Below are positions 35,691 through 48,200 of a stretch of DNA of 64,000 nucleotides, piece by piece. The DNA lies in NCBI GenBank assembly GCA_947044405.1, contig CAMRHE010000028.1:4757501-4821500 (forward strand), in the 5' to 3' direction. Source of the stretch: Leptodactylus fallax. Taxonomy: Eukaryota > Chordata > Amphibia > Anura > Leptodactylidae. A model generated the notes under the pieces. The model saw only the letters and a program-made list of their open reading frames with translations, searched no databases and was not told the origin of the DNA. Each line of letters begins with the position of its first letter. Positions within the stretch are counted from its first letter, which is position 1. A program made the translations under genes and the position numbers.

Positions 35691-36018
35691 TTAAAGGGAA
35701 TATCTCAGGCCTCTTATTTGAGGACACCACCAGATAGAGCAAAGGAAGCTGAGCTTGGGGATATATAGTTTTATAGGATTTGCTACGGTATTCTAGTGTA
35801 AAAAACCCAGACTAAAGGAGTATGGCTTACTTGCTCCTCCCACTCTGAGCTGTCAATCATTCAGTGTTGGCGGAGATAGGCAGATCTATCCAGCTTTATA
35901 CAATAAAACTGTTCAGCAAATCGTATTAAACTATATATCCCTGAACTCGGCTACCCCACCTCGATGCAATGCTGTCCTCAGAAAGTGGATCACAGAAACC
36001 CTGACAGATCCATTTTAA
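35691..36018. mobile_element. TTAA MITE, left member of a joined pair
   Basis: TTAAAGGGAATATCTCAGGC to CTGACAGATCCATTTTAA. Inner arms share ATATATAGTTTTATAGGATT versus AATCGTATTAAACTATATAT. Its right TTAA is also the left TTAA of the next element. Confidence 0.75.
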
Positions 36019-36362
36019 AGAGGACCTCTCACCACCTCCACCTCTTTGTATCCTTTAATAGGCCCTGTTCCACTGATCCTGGTACAGTTGGAATTTTTTC
36101 TCTAGCCCCCACCGTTTCTGAGCAATATACTAATTTGGCTCTCTACTGTCAGGTGGGCGGCTCCTGTCTACTCCAGTCTGGGACCACCCACCTGACAGTA
36201 GAGAACCTAATTGGTATATGGTGCTGAAACTATCAAAAACGATTGCTCGGGAATGGTGGGGGCTAGAGAAAAAATTCCAACTGCGCCAAAATCAGTGCAG
36301 CGGTGACTATTGAAGGATACAACGAGATGCAGTTGGTGGAGGAGGTGAAAGATTCCCTTTAA
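36015..36362. mobile_element. TTAA palindromic MITE, right member of the pair
   Basis: TTAAAGAGGACCTCTCACC to GGTGAAAGATTCCCTTTAA. GAATTTTTTCTCTAGCCCCC inverts against GGGGGCTAGAGAAAAAATTC, and CTCTACTGTCAGGTGGGCGG against CCCACCTGACAGTAGAG. Confidence 0.9.
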
Positions 36363-36994
36363 AGGCATTTTTCTGAGACTTTAAAAGGGGCTATTCAGGG
36401 ACTAGCCCCTTTAAAACTGTTGCCCTTTTCTCAGAATAAGTCACCATCAGCTGATTAAAGAGGCTGTGATGTGCAGGGACAGCTCCATACGCTGTGTAGT
36501 GGCCATGACTGGTACTGCAGCTATTTCCGACTCACTTTAAATCCCATATTTGTTATTTAGATTTTACTCCCCGATGATTTATTCAGCAGACATTTTGCAG
36601 CTCTCAAGTGTTCGTGACTCATTCATTGAAACAGACCTTGAGCAAATAACGCTCTGCCTGCTCCGCTCCTATTTTTCTCACATTTCATCAGCCCCCTCAT
36701 TGTGTAGACAGATTGTATCTAAAAATGATTCAAGGCCCCATTCAGACTTCAGTAGGGAAATGAGGAGTCCAAGGCAGCCCCCCCTTTAGACTTGGGCGTC
36801 ATAGTGAATTTACACGCACAACTATCACGTGATCAGTGCAGTGTATATTGCGTCTAAATGTTTTTTTAAGGGGACACACAAATTCACGTGACCAACAAAA
36901 TGTTGACTTTACTGCAATAATCACAAATAACATACATTTTTCCCCCATAGTGAGGCTACATCGCTTTTAAGAACTACCATTGTAGATTTGCATT
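36363..36994. other. Gene-free stretch with a repeat-poor core
   Basis: 36530-36740 is free of repeat ends (TATTTGTTATTTAGATTTTA, TCATTCATTGAAACAGACCT) and is a weak candidate conserved element. It holds TTTATT, an AATAAA on the minus strand, at 36577. Confidence 0.3.
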
Positions 36995-37230
36995 ATTTTC
37001 CAAAACAGCGCCTCCCTGTTCATAGGTTATGTCTGGTACTGCAGCGCCGCTGTAGTAAAAGGGGTTGAGCAGAATTAGAAAACCAGGACTGCTTTCTTCT
37101 AAAAACAGTGTCACATCTGTCCACAGTTTGTGCGTGATATTGCAGCCCATTCCCATTTACTTCAAAGGAGCTGAGCTGCAGTACCACATATAACCTGGGG
37201 ACAGGTGTGGCACTGTTTTCAGAAAAAAAG
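36995..37230. mobile_element. CATGGC palindromic MITE, diverged copy
   Basis: TCCAAAACAGCGCCTCCCTG, GCTTTCTTCTAAAAACAGTG and GGACAGGTGTGGCACTGTTT match the family. Two copies appear merged. Confidence 0.6.
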
Positions 37231-37859
37231 CAGTTTTTTGCAATATAAAGGTTGAAAGCAGGCCCAGCCGCAGGGGCAAAGCCAGATGATTTTGGGGCTT
37301 TTTGCTGTGGAGGGGACACTGTGGGATGATACCCACAGCAGACTTGCTACGTGTGTGCTTAGCCGTAGGGTAATTGGGAATTGGAGACTACAACTGCACC
37401 CACCCAGGAAGAATGGCTAAAAATAGGTTACCAGTATCTTATTAGTAAGTGTGTGACATCCAGTACCCCCCCCCCCATCCTAGCAGCTGATACTCAGAGA
37501 ATGGAGCAGGAAGCAGACAGCGCTGTTCTCTGTGTAGTGGCCAGACCAGGTACTGCAGATCAGCTCCGCCACTACACAAAGAACAGCGCTGTCTGCTTCC
37601 TGCAGTATCAGTGGCTGAGTTGGAGTCAGTGTCCGCTATCAGACGCTCACTGACATGATAGTAGTGACCTATCTTCAGGCCTGGAAAACCCCTTTAATGA
37701 CACTTAGGCTGCTCACCCTTGTAGCAGTTGTGCCGCGTGGTCCTCAGCTGCAAGGCAATTCCTACCACTTCATATATGGGTACTCAAGAGTGCCCCCAGA
37801 GGAAGGGGCATAGTTATACTAGGCACAGTACGTGGAAGCCTTGGGATCAGCACCCTGGG
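37231..37859. mobile_element. Short palindrome (GAAGCAGACAGCGCTGTTCT) in unassigned sequence
   Basis: 37483-37620: CAGGAAGCAGACAGCGCTGT, TCTCTGTGTAGTGGCC inverts against CCACTACACAAAGAACAGCG, CTGTCTGCTTCCTGC around a 20-bp centre. It is followed by a TTAA end at about 37692. The rest is unassigned. Confidence 0.7.
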
Positions 37860-38351
37860 AGTCTTTATATAAGCACATCCTGAGTCCTGCGTTATCAGTC
37901 CTATAAAGAGGTCCCCTTTAATAAGACTAGCGAGATATTTCTCCGCAGTGAATAAGTCTTCATGGGGTACGACACCTTACTATTGTTATAAGACACAGGG
38001 AAAATGACGGCAGGAGAATGAGAGCCGGTTGCACCTTTCCAGCCTTTCAGCTTCATCACATGGCACATAAAAGCTCGGCTATTTATAATTCGTCTAATTG
38101 AACCAGTTGGCAAAATTCTGCTCGGGTAATTACTATGTCACCCGCTGCAGCTGCAGCCTCAGCACAAGGCAGCGCTACACCGACCTAATAGTCAGAGGAT
38201 GTGCTGCAGCATCAATGGGTACGCCCTGGCACCTGTGCCTGGCAGGACAGCGCACGCCGTACAGATTGTTGGAATCTCAGAACTGATTGTGGTTGGATCT
38301 ACAAAATAATATTCTGATCTATTATGTATAAAACCATGGTGGAGCAGGGAC
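37860..38351. other. Repeat-poor block, candidate conserved non-coding element
   Basis: TATTTATAATTCGTCTAATT, CGGGTAATTACTATGTCACC and GCAGCTGCAGCC occur in a repeat-free 450 bp. TAAT cores suggest an enhancer downstream of STAM2; unverified. Confidence 0.35.
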
Positions 38352-38659
38352 TTAAAGGGGAATTATAGTTATAAGCAATTATTATCAGGACTGGATCAGT
38401 CAGGGGCCAACTGTTGGGATCCCGATCGCTGACCAAGATGGGGTCTCCTATTAGAACGGAGCAGCTGGTGAGCATGTGTGCTGCCGCTCCATCCAAAGGC
38501 TATGGGACTGGCAAAAACAGCTGTGCCCCATCTCCACCCGTGCCACGGTTTTTAGGGCAGTTTATGTCGCTCCATTAAAATGGGGGAACAGAGATCAGAC
38601 TCCCATTGATCTAGCAGATATTATGATGGTAATTGTTTATGCCTAGAATACCCCTTTAA
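38352..38659. mobile_element. TTAA interspersed repeat next to the STAM2 3' end
   Basis: TTAAAGGGGAATTATAGTTA to GCCTAGAATACCCCTTTAA, about 308 bp, with the typical TGGGATCCCGATCGCTGACC type interior. Confidence 0.7.
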
Positions 38660-39075
38660 GGCTCACTTCCCCTTTAAACAACATGTCACGGTTCAAATCT
38701 ATATAATAAGTCAAGTAACTTTACAAACACTTTGTTTTATGTATTATACATTGATTCCAAGTTACATTGTGACTATTCTCCATATAGCGTCCGGTTGCCC
38801 TTGGAAACAGACAACACACTGTAGTCAGTCATGTGACCTGTGCTGCCTCCTGGTGACAAGGAACCAGCAGAATAAAAAAAAAAAAAAAAAAAAAAAATGA
38901 GCTAAAACATCAAATAATATTCAGTACAACAAACTGAAAGCGAAGATTTTGCAAAGTTACTGAACTTTTTGTGTAGAACTAAACGGTGGAATGTTGTAAA
39001 ATGTCTGAAAGTTTTCCTTTAAGAGACTGATACACACAGAGTTAGATGTACAGAGGTCTTTAAAGGGTTACAGTC
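38660..39075 (-). other. STAM2 3' UTR, proximal part (end not determined)
   Basis: Sequence after the stop is non-coding and free of a full MITE down to a TTAA element ending at 38659. A run of 24 T on the minus strand (38874-38897) lies within it. I see no convincing AATAAA on the minus strand nearby, so the poly(A) site is open; the UTR could extend further toward 33 kb. Confidence 0.4.
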
Positions 39076-39265
39076 TCAGAGTAGGGGCTGCTGGTAGTAA
39101 TTTGGGGCTGGTTGAGGGATAGAGTGTAAGGGGGCGGCCATTGTGTAGCCAGGTCCTGGAGGCAGTGAAGACGTAGTGTTCTGATAGGCGGACATATCGG
39201 CAGACATTCCCATTGGCTGGCCGTAATTTGTATATGGAGGATTTGAAGCCGCGTCATGTCCGGTG
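39076..39265 (-). CDS. STAM2: STAM2 exon 14, coding part (residues 452-514)
   Basis: It follows a TTATTTGCAG acceptor and encodes [35 protein letters not shown] and the terminal NYYQQPLL, then TGA. The C-terminus is characteristic of STAM2. It lacks about a dozen residues present in the mammalian tail before the PMGMS block. Confidence 0.96.
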
Positions 39266-42200
39266 CTGCAAATAAAAGGAAAAAGAACATTCTGATATCT
39301 GAGAGAGTTGTTAAAGGGGTAGTCCGGGCGTACTCTCCTACCAGATGTCAGATAGTAGGGAGATGCTAATGCATACTGGGTAGGACAGCTCTTGTAATCC
39401 ATCCAATGGCCAGCAAGTATCATACATGGGTCTCGGTAATGGGGGTTTCCAGGACCTTTAAACTGATGACCTATATCTTTAGGACAGACCATCAACTGAA
39501 GGTCCGTGAGGGGCAAACACCTGGGACCTCTGTGGATCAGCTGTTTGAAGCGGCTCTATCCAGTTTCACAGGCCATGTGATGTCACGTTCATCGGTTACG
39601 TGAACTGATCGTAGCTCAGTCCCATTCAAGTGAATATGATAAACTGCCATACCATGTACAGCCACTATACAATGTACGGCGCTGTGCTCGGTAAATGCTG
39701 AAGGGGCTGTAGCACTCATGTGAATGCTGCAGCCTCTTCAAACAGCTGATCGACCGGGGGCCCGGGTGGCAGACCCCTCCCAATCTTTGATTGATGACCT
39801 CGGAACTCCTTGAATTAGAATAGGACCCATGTACGACTGTCATACGACTGCCTCAGTGACTGTCCCTCTGAGCGCAGTGGCATCTCTCCACACCAGATGT
39901 CAGATAGGACAGGAGAGTATACCTGGACAACCCCTTTAAATTGAGAAATCAATGATAGACACAAGTAGATTACCTCAAATATGGCGTCTGGGCGGACTGG
40001 GTGGTCACTGTAGAGTTGACGTTTGGTGGTAGAGATCTCAGGGGGCCAATCTGATCAGGGTTCATGTTGTATCCTTGAGAAAGGGCCGGAGGATGCACCT
40101 GGGGTATACCGTGCACCATATAGCTACCGCCCTGAGGCTGTCCAGGATAGCCCTAGAAGAGGACAAGTACATAGTAATATTCTCACCATCTTCAGAAATC
40201 TGGAGCATTATGACCTATCAAACCACATGTTACATGGTTACATCCATCTTTATAGGGGTATGTTTCACATGGTGGAGTCACATTCTGGTTTTGCTGTGAC
40301 AGATCTGAAATCAGGTTTCACCTAGGATTGTGGTTGAGAAATGCAAATGTAGTTACTTTATGCCATTGGCATCAAGAGCCCTGCTGATAACTTCACTCCC
40401 ATTTTGTGCCCACAGCTCCTATGCTGAGCCAAGTGTCTTCATGGTTACCGACTGCAAACAAGTGTTCGTGTGAATTCACACTACATACGGACTGCCATGT
40501 TGCCATATGTATCAGGAACGCTCCTGGTGCACATCAAATGTATCTGTACTTGAAGCTGCTGGGCCCCAATGTAAAATATGTAATGGGGCCCCTACCTTGA
40601 ATAGTGGTATATTTTCTGTGTCATCTTTGGGGACCCCTCAGGGTCCAGGGCCCTTTAGCAACTGCTACTATTTCATCCCCTATAGCTACCTGCTGTAGGC
40701 CCCATTCATCAGACCAAGGCCGAAAGGCCTTTGGGCTGGGACACCTTTATATCGGCATAGTTTGCTGTGCTTTTCCATAGGTATACACTGAGAAATCTTC
40801 CCGCCATATATGCACGACTTCTCTGCCTCCTCTCCCTGCTAAACTACAGGCACATAGCCCTGCATGGGAGCTTTAGCCACAAAATGGTAGTGGATTCTTA
40901 ACCAATAACCTTCTGCTTTCTACAGAAAGTTTTGGAAAAATTTTGCACGCATATAAAAAGGCTGCAAAAATGCCTGCACTTAGAAAGGTTAAACCAAAAA
41001 CCGCCACGTCTCAAAGAAATCCGCGCAAAACTGAACCGTGTGACATCCTCGGTGCTGCACCAGATATTACCGGGCGGGTTAGAAAGGATCCAGCTGTGAT
41101 ATAAAGAGCCAAGACTGACAAAGAGTTCAAGTGTATAGATGAGGCTGGGGAAGGGGGGGACGACACTGAGGATGACAACCAGGTAACTTAAAAATAGAAC
41201 CTGTAGGAGGCGTCTCTGCAGCCCCCAGCGCCCAGGCCTGTGAACAAAGAGTCTCTTGTTAACAAGCGCTGCCCCCTGAAGTCAGCGTCGTGGGTCAGAA
41301 TAAAAATGGTTAGTGAGGAATAAGATCAAAGCAGACGCTTCCCAGAGACGTCATCCTGCCAGGTGTATGAAAGGATCCGAATCCAATTTACTGCTGTTCT
41401 GAGATCAGCGCTGGAGCCGCAGTGAGAAATTCAAGATGACCTCCATTATTCAGAAAGCGTCTGACTTACACGGGTCAACTACTCCGAGACTTAAAGGGGA
41501 TGTCTGGCTCCTAATTGATTTTTCATACTGATGACCTATACAGAGCATGCTTTGGCTTAGAGGCCAGATTTCCAGATTTTTTTGTTAAATATAAATAATA
41601 AGATGGAAAATGTAAAAAAAAAAAATTTGATTAGACAAATAGGTCATTTTCTGGTGACACATTCCCTTTAAAGGGAACCTGTCGTATTGTCCATGCAATC
41701 TGATCTGCGGGTGGCAGGTTATAGAGCAGGAGGAGCAGAGTGGATGGATACAGAAAGATTCTGTACAACTCATTGATGGAAATCTCTGCTCATTCTGGGC
41801 TTAGGAGTCCAGTGGGCGGTCCCAATCTATGACTGAGAGATATCTATGTGCAAATGACCATACACGGAAGGCCGAGTGTTATTGAGGAGCCCAGAAAAAG
41901 AGCGTTATACTGAATTTAGTCCTACAAAGCTATATAGGAATCTGCTCCTCCTGCTCCAGAACGTGCCACATGTACAATGTGACAGGTTCACTTTAAATTG
42001 ACTCGCGCCTCGCATAGGGTGGCCAGAACTTATAATAATTTCTTAGCCCGACTGTCAGACCAAGGCTAAAAGGTTACGTGAATGAGTTATGGTTATGAGT
42101 TAGAGATCAGCGATCGTCTATCAGGTTGTCTTCAGGATTTTTTGCCTTGTTTTTGATGTCAGGAATAGCTCAGTAATGGAGAAATATCCAAGAAGGGGCC

Positions 42201-45200
42201 GCCAAAAACATGGTCTGTGATTCAGCTGGGAACCAAATCCTGTAACAAGGGATTATGCCAAACCCTGAACTGAGTCCTGAGCATAATTTGCATATTAATA
42301 TTAAGCAGAAGGGACCGAAATTATATTATTATTAACTCAAAAACAATTCCGCTTCCAGGAACACTAAATATGAAAAAAAAAAAAAAAATGATCCCGGCAC
42401 TTCCTTCCTTGACTCATATTACAGTTAAAGCAGAGAATTATATAGATAAACCTTCCTAAGAGCTCGGCCAAGTCCCATCATCCTGCTCCTCCTTATTGTC
42501 CTGTGTCTGGCTGTAAGACAACTGGCTAGAGCAGGACATAATGATTAAGCCACACCCTCTTAGCTAATCTCCACCCCCTTAGTTGGTGTCCAGCAGGGAG
42601 ATTAAAGGGATTTTCCCGCAAATGCAAGTTATCCCCTTTCCATAGAATAGGCAATAGCATGCAGATCAGTGGGGTCCGGCCGCTCAGACCCCACACAGGG
42701 TACGGGGGACAACTTGCTTTAGTGGGAAATCCTCCTAAACTCTTATGTCCTCTGCAGAATGTCAAGGACATATAGATTATGCTGCAGACTGACTTACCGT
42801 GAGGGATTTCTTTTACCATACATAACTAGGTTTAGGGTTCCCTTAAAGGGACTGTCTAAGATTTAATAGTGATAGTCTATTCTTAGGGTAGGTGATCAAT
42901 ATGAAATCAGTGGGGGTCAGCTGATGGCGCTATACACTATGTAGCGTCCATGCTGCTCTACTGCAGCTCAGCTCCCATTCACTTGGATCTGCAAGTCCCA
43001 AGTAAATTAAGCTGTGGTGCACATGTTCGGCCACCAGTCTATTCACTTCTATGCGACTACCAGATATCATCGTCCTGCAAATCCTATAGCAGTGAATGGA
43101 GTGGTGACCGAACATGAGGACGAGTTTTCTATAGACATGGCGCACTTGTGGACCCCCATTCTCTGGCAGATGTCAGTATAGGGAATGACTATTAGTTGGA
43201 ATATCCCTTTAAAGAGGACCTCAGGCACATGCGGTTTTACATACCGCTAGAAAGCCGACAGTGTGCTGAATTCAGCGCACTGCCGGCTTTTCCGGTATGA
43301 GCCCCAGGGCTGGAGATATTGGCGGTGTAAGTTTCACGGTTTACTGTCAGAAGGGCGTTCCTGACAGTCTAGCTGCGCTGTGAGGAGCGCACTCCCTGAC
43401 TGTGCTAGTCCATAGACTTGTACTGGGGGGGCGTTCCTCACAGCTCAGCATCATTGCCGGGCAGTAACGACAGTAAACCGTGAAACTTACACCGCTGATA
43501 TCTCCAGCCCCGGGGCACATACCGGGAAAGCCGGTAGTGTGCTGAATTCAGTGCGCTGTCGGCTTTCTAGCGGTATGTAAAACTGCATGTGCCTGAGGAC
43601 ATCACAGGTACTCTTTAAGTATTACCATGAAGAAAAACAGAAATGTGGTTTGCCTGCAAAATGTATTTTTACAGAGCTGGCAACCAAATTCATCTCCATG
43701 GATTTCCACAATCCCCTTTAGTCGGGTTCTGCTACTAAGAATCACATACAGCAGTCTAAGCAGAGCTGCAGTGTTCAGAATATTGTGCTAGATTTTAGAA
43801 CAGAAATCTCTGAGCGGTGCCAAAGGACATAAGCACATTAAAGGGCCCATTCCCTCCATGTGCACTGGATCCAGTAACACAGGCTTTGTATTGAACCTAC
43901 GGTCTCATTCGGCTGAAATGATCTTTGTTTAACAAACGGTAATAGCAAATTTAATAAAACTTATAAGATGCCCAAACCTGCATGGTGACCCCAAGGGACG
44001 TTGGCGTGTACTGTGTCTGCGGAGGTGGCTTACTGTACATAGAATACATTGGCGCTTCATTCACCAGCTTGTTGTAGAGCTCCAGAGCTTCCAGCACCTT
44101 CACATTCAGCTCAGACAGCTCAGAATGTTTCCTGCAGAGACAACGGGTGGGAGACTTAGAACTACAAAGACGATCCAAAACACAGACAACAAGCACAGCA
44201 GGTAAGTACCAGAAAATACAGGTTCTCAGGGTGTGCTCTGGGCAATGTAAGTGCAAGCACGTCGCCAGTGTAATACTGATGCGGCCTAACAAGTGAAGTC
44301 GCGGATACTCAGACTCTGATAAGACGGTCTAGATTTGGCAGCCTGTAATTTATAATCCCTGACTTCATGCCTCCCTAACCAGTGTTATCCTTAAAGCGAC
44401 ATACACACGACCATGTATATGTGACCAGGCCTTTAATAAACGCTACATGATATCCAGGTACTGCTCGTGCCTCTGCGGCCCCATTCTCTGAGGTCAGAGA
44501 GCACGGGCTGCAAAAGAGACAGGAATAGGACCTGTCCTAAATTTTACTCTCAGCACCATACACAGGACCGTGAAGTTACATGGCCATGTGTATGGGGCCA
44601 TAGAAATGAATGCGTGGATGTGGACAATGCATAACTACTTAAAGGAGGTCTTCAGGTTTACAAAAACATGGCCACTTTCTTCCAAAAACGCCACACCCTT
44701 CCACAGATTGTAAGTGGTATTGCAAAGTAGCCCCATTCAGTTCCAAACACAATCCATGGACAGGTGTGGCGCTCTATCTGGAAGCAGCCATGTTTTATAA
44801 GCCTGGACAACCCCTTTGAAGAGATTATCCAGGGACTGCTTAAAAACTTGCTTTTCTGGGTTCTATATGAACCAAACCCTGCTTTCCAAGCTGTTTGAAT
44901 AATTCGGCAGTCGAGCATGTGCGTGTCTGTTCTATTGAAATTGTACAGCTGTGCTGGAGATGGCCGAGTTATGTTTGACAGGTCCATAGACATTGAACAG
45001 AACAGCCGTGCACATACTCATCCAGTCAAAGCAGGGGACTCTAGTCCCCCAGTCCATGTTACCTGTCTACAGGATAGAGTGTTGCGAGTTTTAATCTTAG
45101 AAAAACCCCTTTAATTGTTCATGTTTGGTTTTTAGGACTCACCTGTCAATCTCCTCTAATTTCTCATCAATCATCGGGCCCATCTGTTGACAGACATCTA

Positions 45201-48200
45201 GAAAACAAAAGATATGTAAAAATATGGCGTCTAACATCTTCTAGTCCGCTGCTCTGCTATACGGTGCACAGTTCAATAGTCACATGGTACAACAACAACT
45301 ATGCCCCATTCAAGTGAAAGGGGCTGAGCTGCGATACCACACAAAGCCACATCAATATGAATGGCGCTGAGCTGGGCATTCAGTGAAGTGGCGCAGTGCT
45401 CACCCAAATGTGGTTTCAACCTTATATGGGTGTCAGAATCCACCAATCGTATTTTGACAGGTCATCAAGGTATAAGTCCCAACCCTCCCTCACTTTACTA
45501 TAGTCAGCCAGCTCCCATAGCACAGGTAATTAAATACCTGTGAGACCGAGGAAGGAGGGAAGGGCCGGAATGACCCAAGGGGGCAGAATGCTGCTTCTGA
45601 TCATGTGACCTGCATGACGTGACCAGAACCCCCAGGCCCATCATGAGCATCAGCCCGGACCAGGTAAGTAAATTTCTGGACAACCCCTTTAAACAGTGTT
45701 ATCCACGCATAGTCTGATCTAACACTGCCCATGAGACACAGACAACCATCCTTCCCAATGTGCAGTTTGGCCTCCCTATGCCTTAGGTCACATCGGCTGG
45801 GACATTATGCCTCCCAGACACCTATCTATACAAATGCAATAGTTACTTGAGAGTAAAAAATACAGTAGAATGTGAACAACGTCTAATCCTCCTCCTTCTA
45901 TATACCACATTCTCTTCACATCCAGCATTTCATGGAGATCTGGACATAGGTGAAGCATTGTCTGCATAATACAATACCTTCTAAATCAAGGAGGGTGACA
46001 GAATCTGGCTTGGGGTCTGTCGGATCGATGCTCTGCAATAAATGCAATGTCTGGTCCATTTTTTCCTGTAAAAGAAAAAGGGATTTATTAATTCCATTAG
46101 TCTCAGTATCTCCAATGTTGTATCGTCATGGGATAGTCACCATGGCCTTTGCTACATCACACAACTATGCAAGGAAATTACATTTATTACCTATTTATAT
46201 GACAAGGGATATTTTCTACTTATGCAATAGGATAATCCATAGGATAAAAGGTTAAATTATTGGTCTGACTGTTGAGACCCCCACCGATCCTGAGAATGGA
46301 AGGTGTTTTACCCCTGCTGTGAAGGCAGCTTGGTGCATGCACTCCAAGTGCTCCCATCAATGTGCATGGGTGTGTGTCGGTGTCCACCAGTATCAGTGGG
46401 GTTCTCAGGTCAGGCCCCTACTGGATAAATATTTGTCATGACATAACCCCGTCCAGGACTGAGATATTGATCTCCACTTCCTCTTCTCAGCAGTGACATC
46501 AAGTGTGTTGTTCACACGTCCATGCTGCAGCTCAGTCCTATTCAAATGAATGGAGATAAGCTGCAATACCAAGCATGGCCACTATACAGCATACAGCACT
46601 GTGCTTGGTAAGTAAAGAAGAGGCTGCAGCAATGAATATTATAGTCAGGCTACATTCACATTTGCACTGGATACTCCGTCGCAGTGTCCACTAAAAATCG
46701 CCAGAGGAAAAAAAATCCTTCACTTTTTCCTCCGCCGATTTCTGTTTGAAAAGAATAGACCCCATTACAGTCAATGCGGTTTGCTGGGCTCTATGTGTAA
46801 CCACTGTTTTAGCGGTCCAGCTCTCCATTGCTCAGGTCCCCCGACAGCCCTGAACAATGGAGAGACAGCGCTAGTGAGAACCTAGCCTCACATAGTCCCA
46901 GACAACCCCTTTAAATAGTCCTTTAATGCCTGGGATAGGCTTTTATTGGACACTATATAGATTATCAAACTCTTCAGATAAAAGCACAAAAGTACAAAAA
47001 CAAACTTTGATGAACTTTGCAATCTCCTGACTACTGTTATTGTGTTTCCATAGTACAGCTTTTATGTTTTTATTGATGTTGCCGTCCTGTTAGTCTGTAT
47101 TTCCCTGTTCCACCCCATTCCTGCCCTGACACCTCCAGCATTTCCTTCTACTATGTTGTTAGATTTGTAAAATGCATAAAATGTCTAGAGAGATAAAAAA
47201 AAGAAAAAAAAAAAAAAAAGGAACATACTTCATCTATGTACACGGGCTCAGGTTCTGACTTTGTGGCTGCTTCGAGAACCTCTTCATAGGCGGGAGAGTT
47301 GTCAGCAGCTGTAAAACAAATGTACAATGCAGTGAAGAGGCGAGTGACAAGTCATGGCGGTAAGCGTAAGCATGTGACAAGTCATGGAGGGAAGTGTATG
47401 ACAAATAACGGAGGTAAGTGTAAGCGAGTGACAAATCATGGTGGTAAGCGTGTGACAAGTCATGGAGGGAAGTGTAAGCGTGTGACAAATCATGGCGGTA
47501 AGCGTAAGCGTGTGACAAATCATGGAGGGAAGTGTAAGCATGCGACAAATCATGGCGGTAAGCGTATGACAAATCACAGAGGTAAGTGTAAGGGTGTGAC
47601 AAGTCATAAAGGTAAGTGGTAAACACAATATTGTACATAAAAGGTGGCCACAAGACCATGTAACAGACGAGCTACCGATATAAAGTGCCATAAGGTGCCC
47701 AAATAAATTACATCAGAAATGGACAAGCTCATTGATTTCGGCAGGACCTAATGTGTATGGCGGTGTCCTGACATAAGGGTAAAGGATGGGACTGTTAGAT
47801 TTCAGGACATAAGTGACGCTGGAGGTATCTACCATCTGCTCATTCCCCTCTCCACATTAAGACTTGGCCGAACAGAGTGTGCATGTGTACAGGAGGATCA
47901 GAAGGAATGGCTGCTAAGGTGTATAGACAACTTAAAGGGGTTATATGGCATCCTAAAATTAAATGCGTACCGCAGAGGATGGCTAGAAAATAAAAATGCA
48001 TCACACTTGCCTGTATCCTCCCCTCTGTTCCTGCCACCTCTCTTTTTGTATACAGAGCGGCTGTAGCGGTGACATGATGTTGATGGGACCGCTGTATACA
48101 GCAGAGAGTGGTGAATGGCTGCGGCGCTTCAGTCAATGTGATAACTGCAGCCACTCTGTATACAGAGCAGAGGAGGTCACGACTGGCCCAGCGCAGGAGA

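Noticed and set aside
1..38000. Coding exons of CACNB4 expected downstream of STAM2
   Set aside because: Searched by eye on both strands for the conserved SADSYTSRPSDSD and SH3/GK segments; none found.
38874..38897. Poly(A) run as the tail of a processed pseudogene
   Set aside because: No cDNA-like sequence upstream of the run; it lies within probable STAM2 3' UTR.
47299..47691. Frames giving THGGKCKRV or THTLT repeats on both strands
   Set aside because: Translation of the intron 8 minisatellite.
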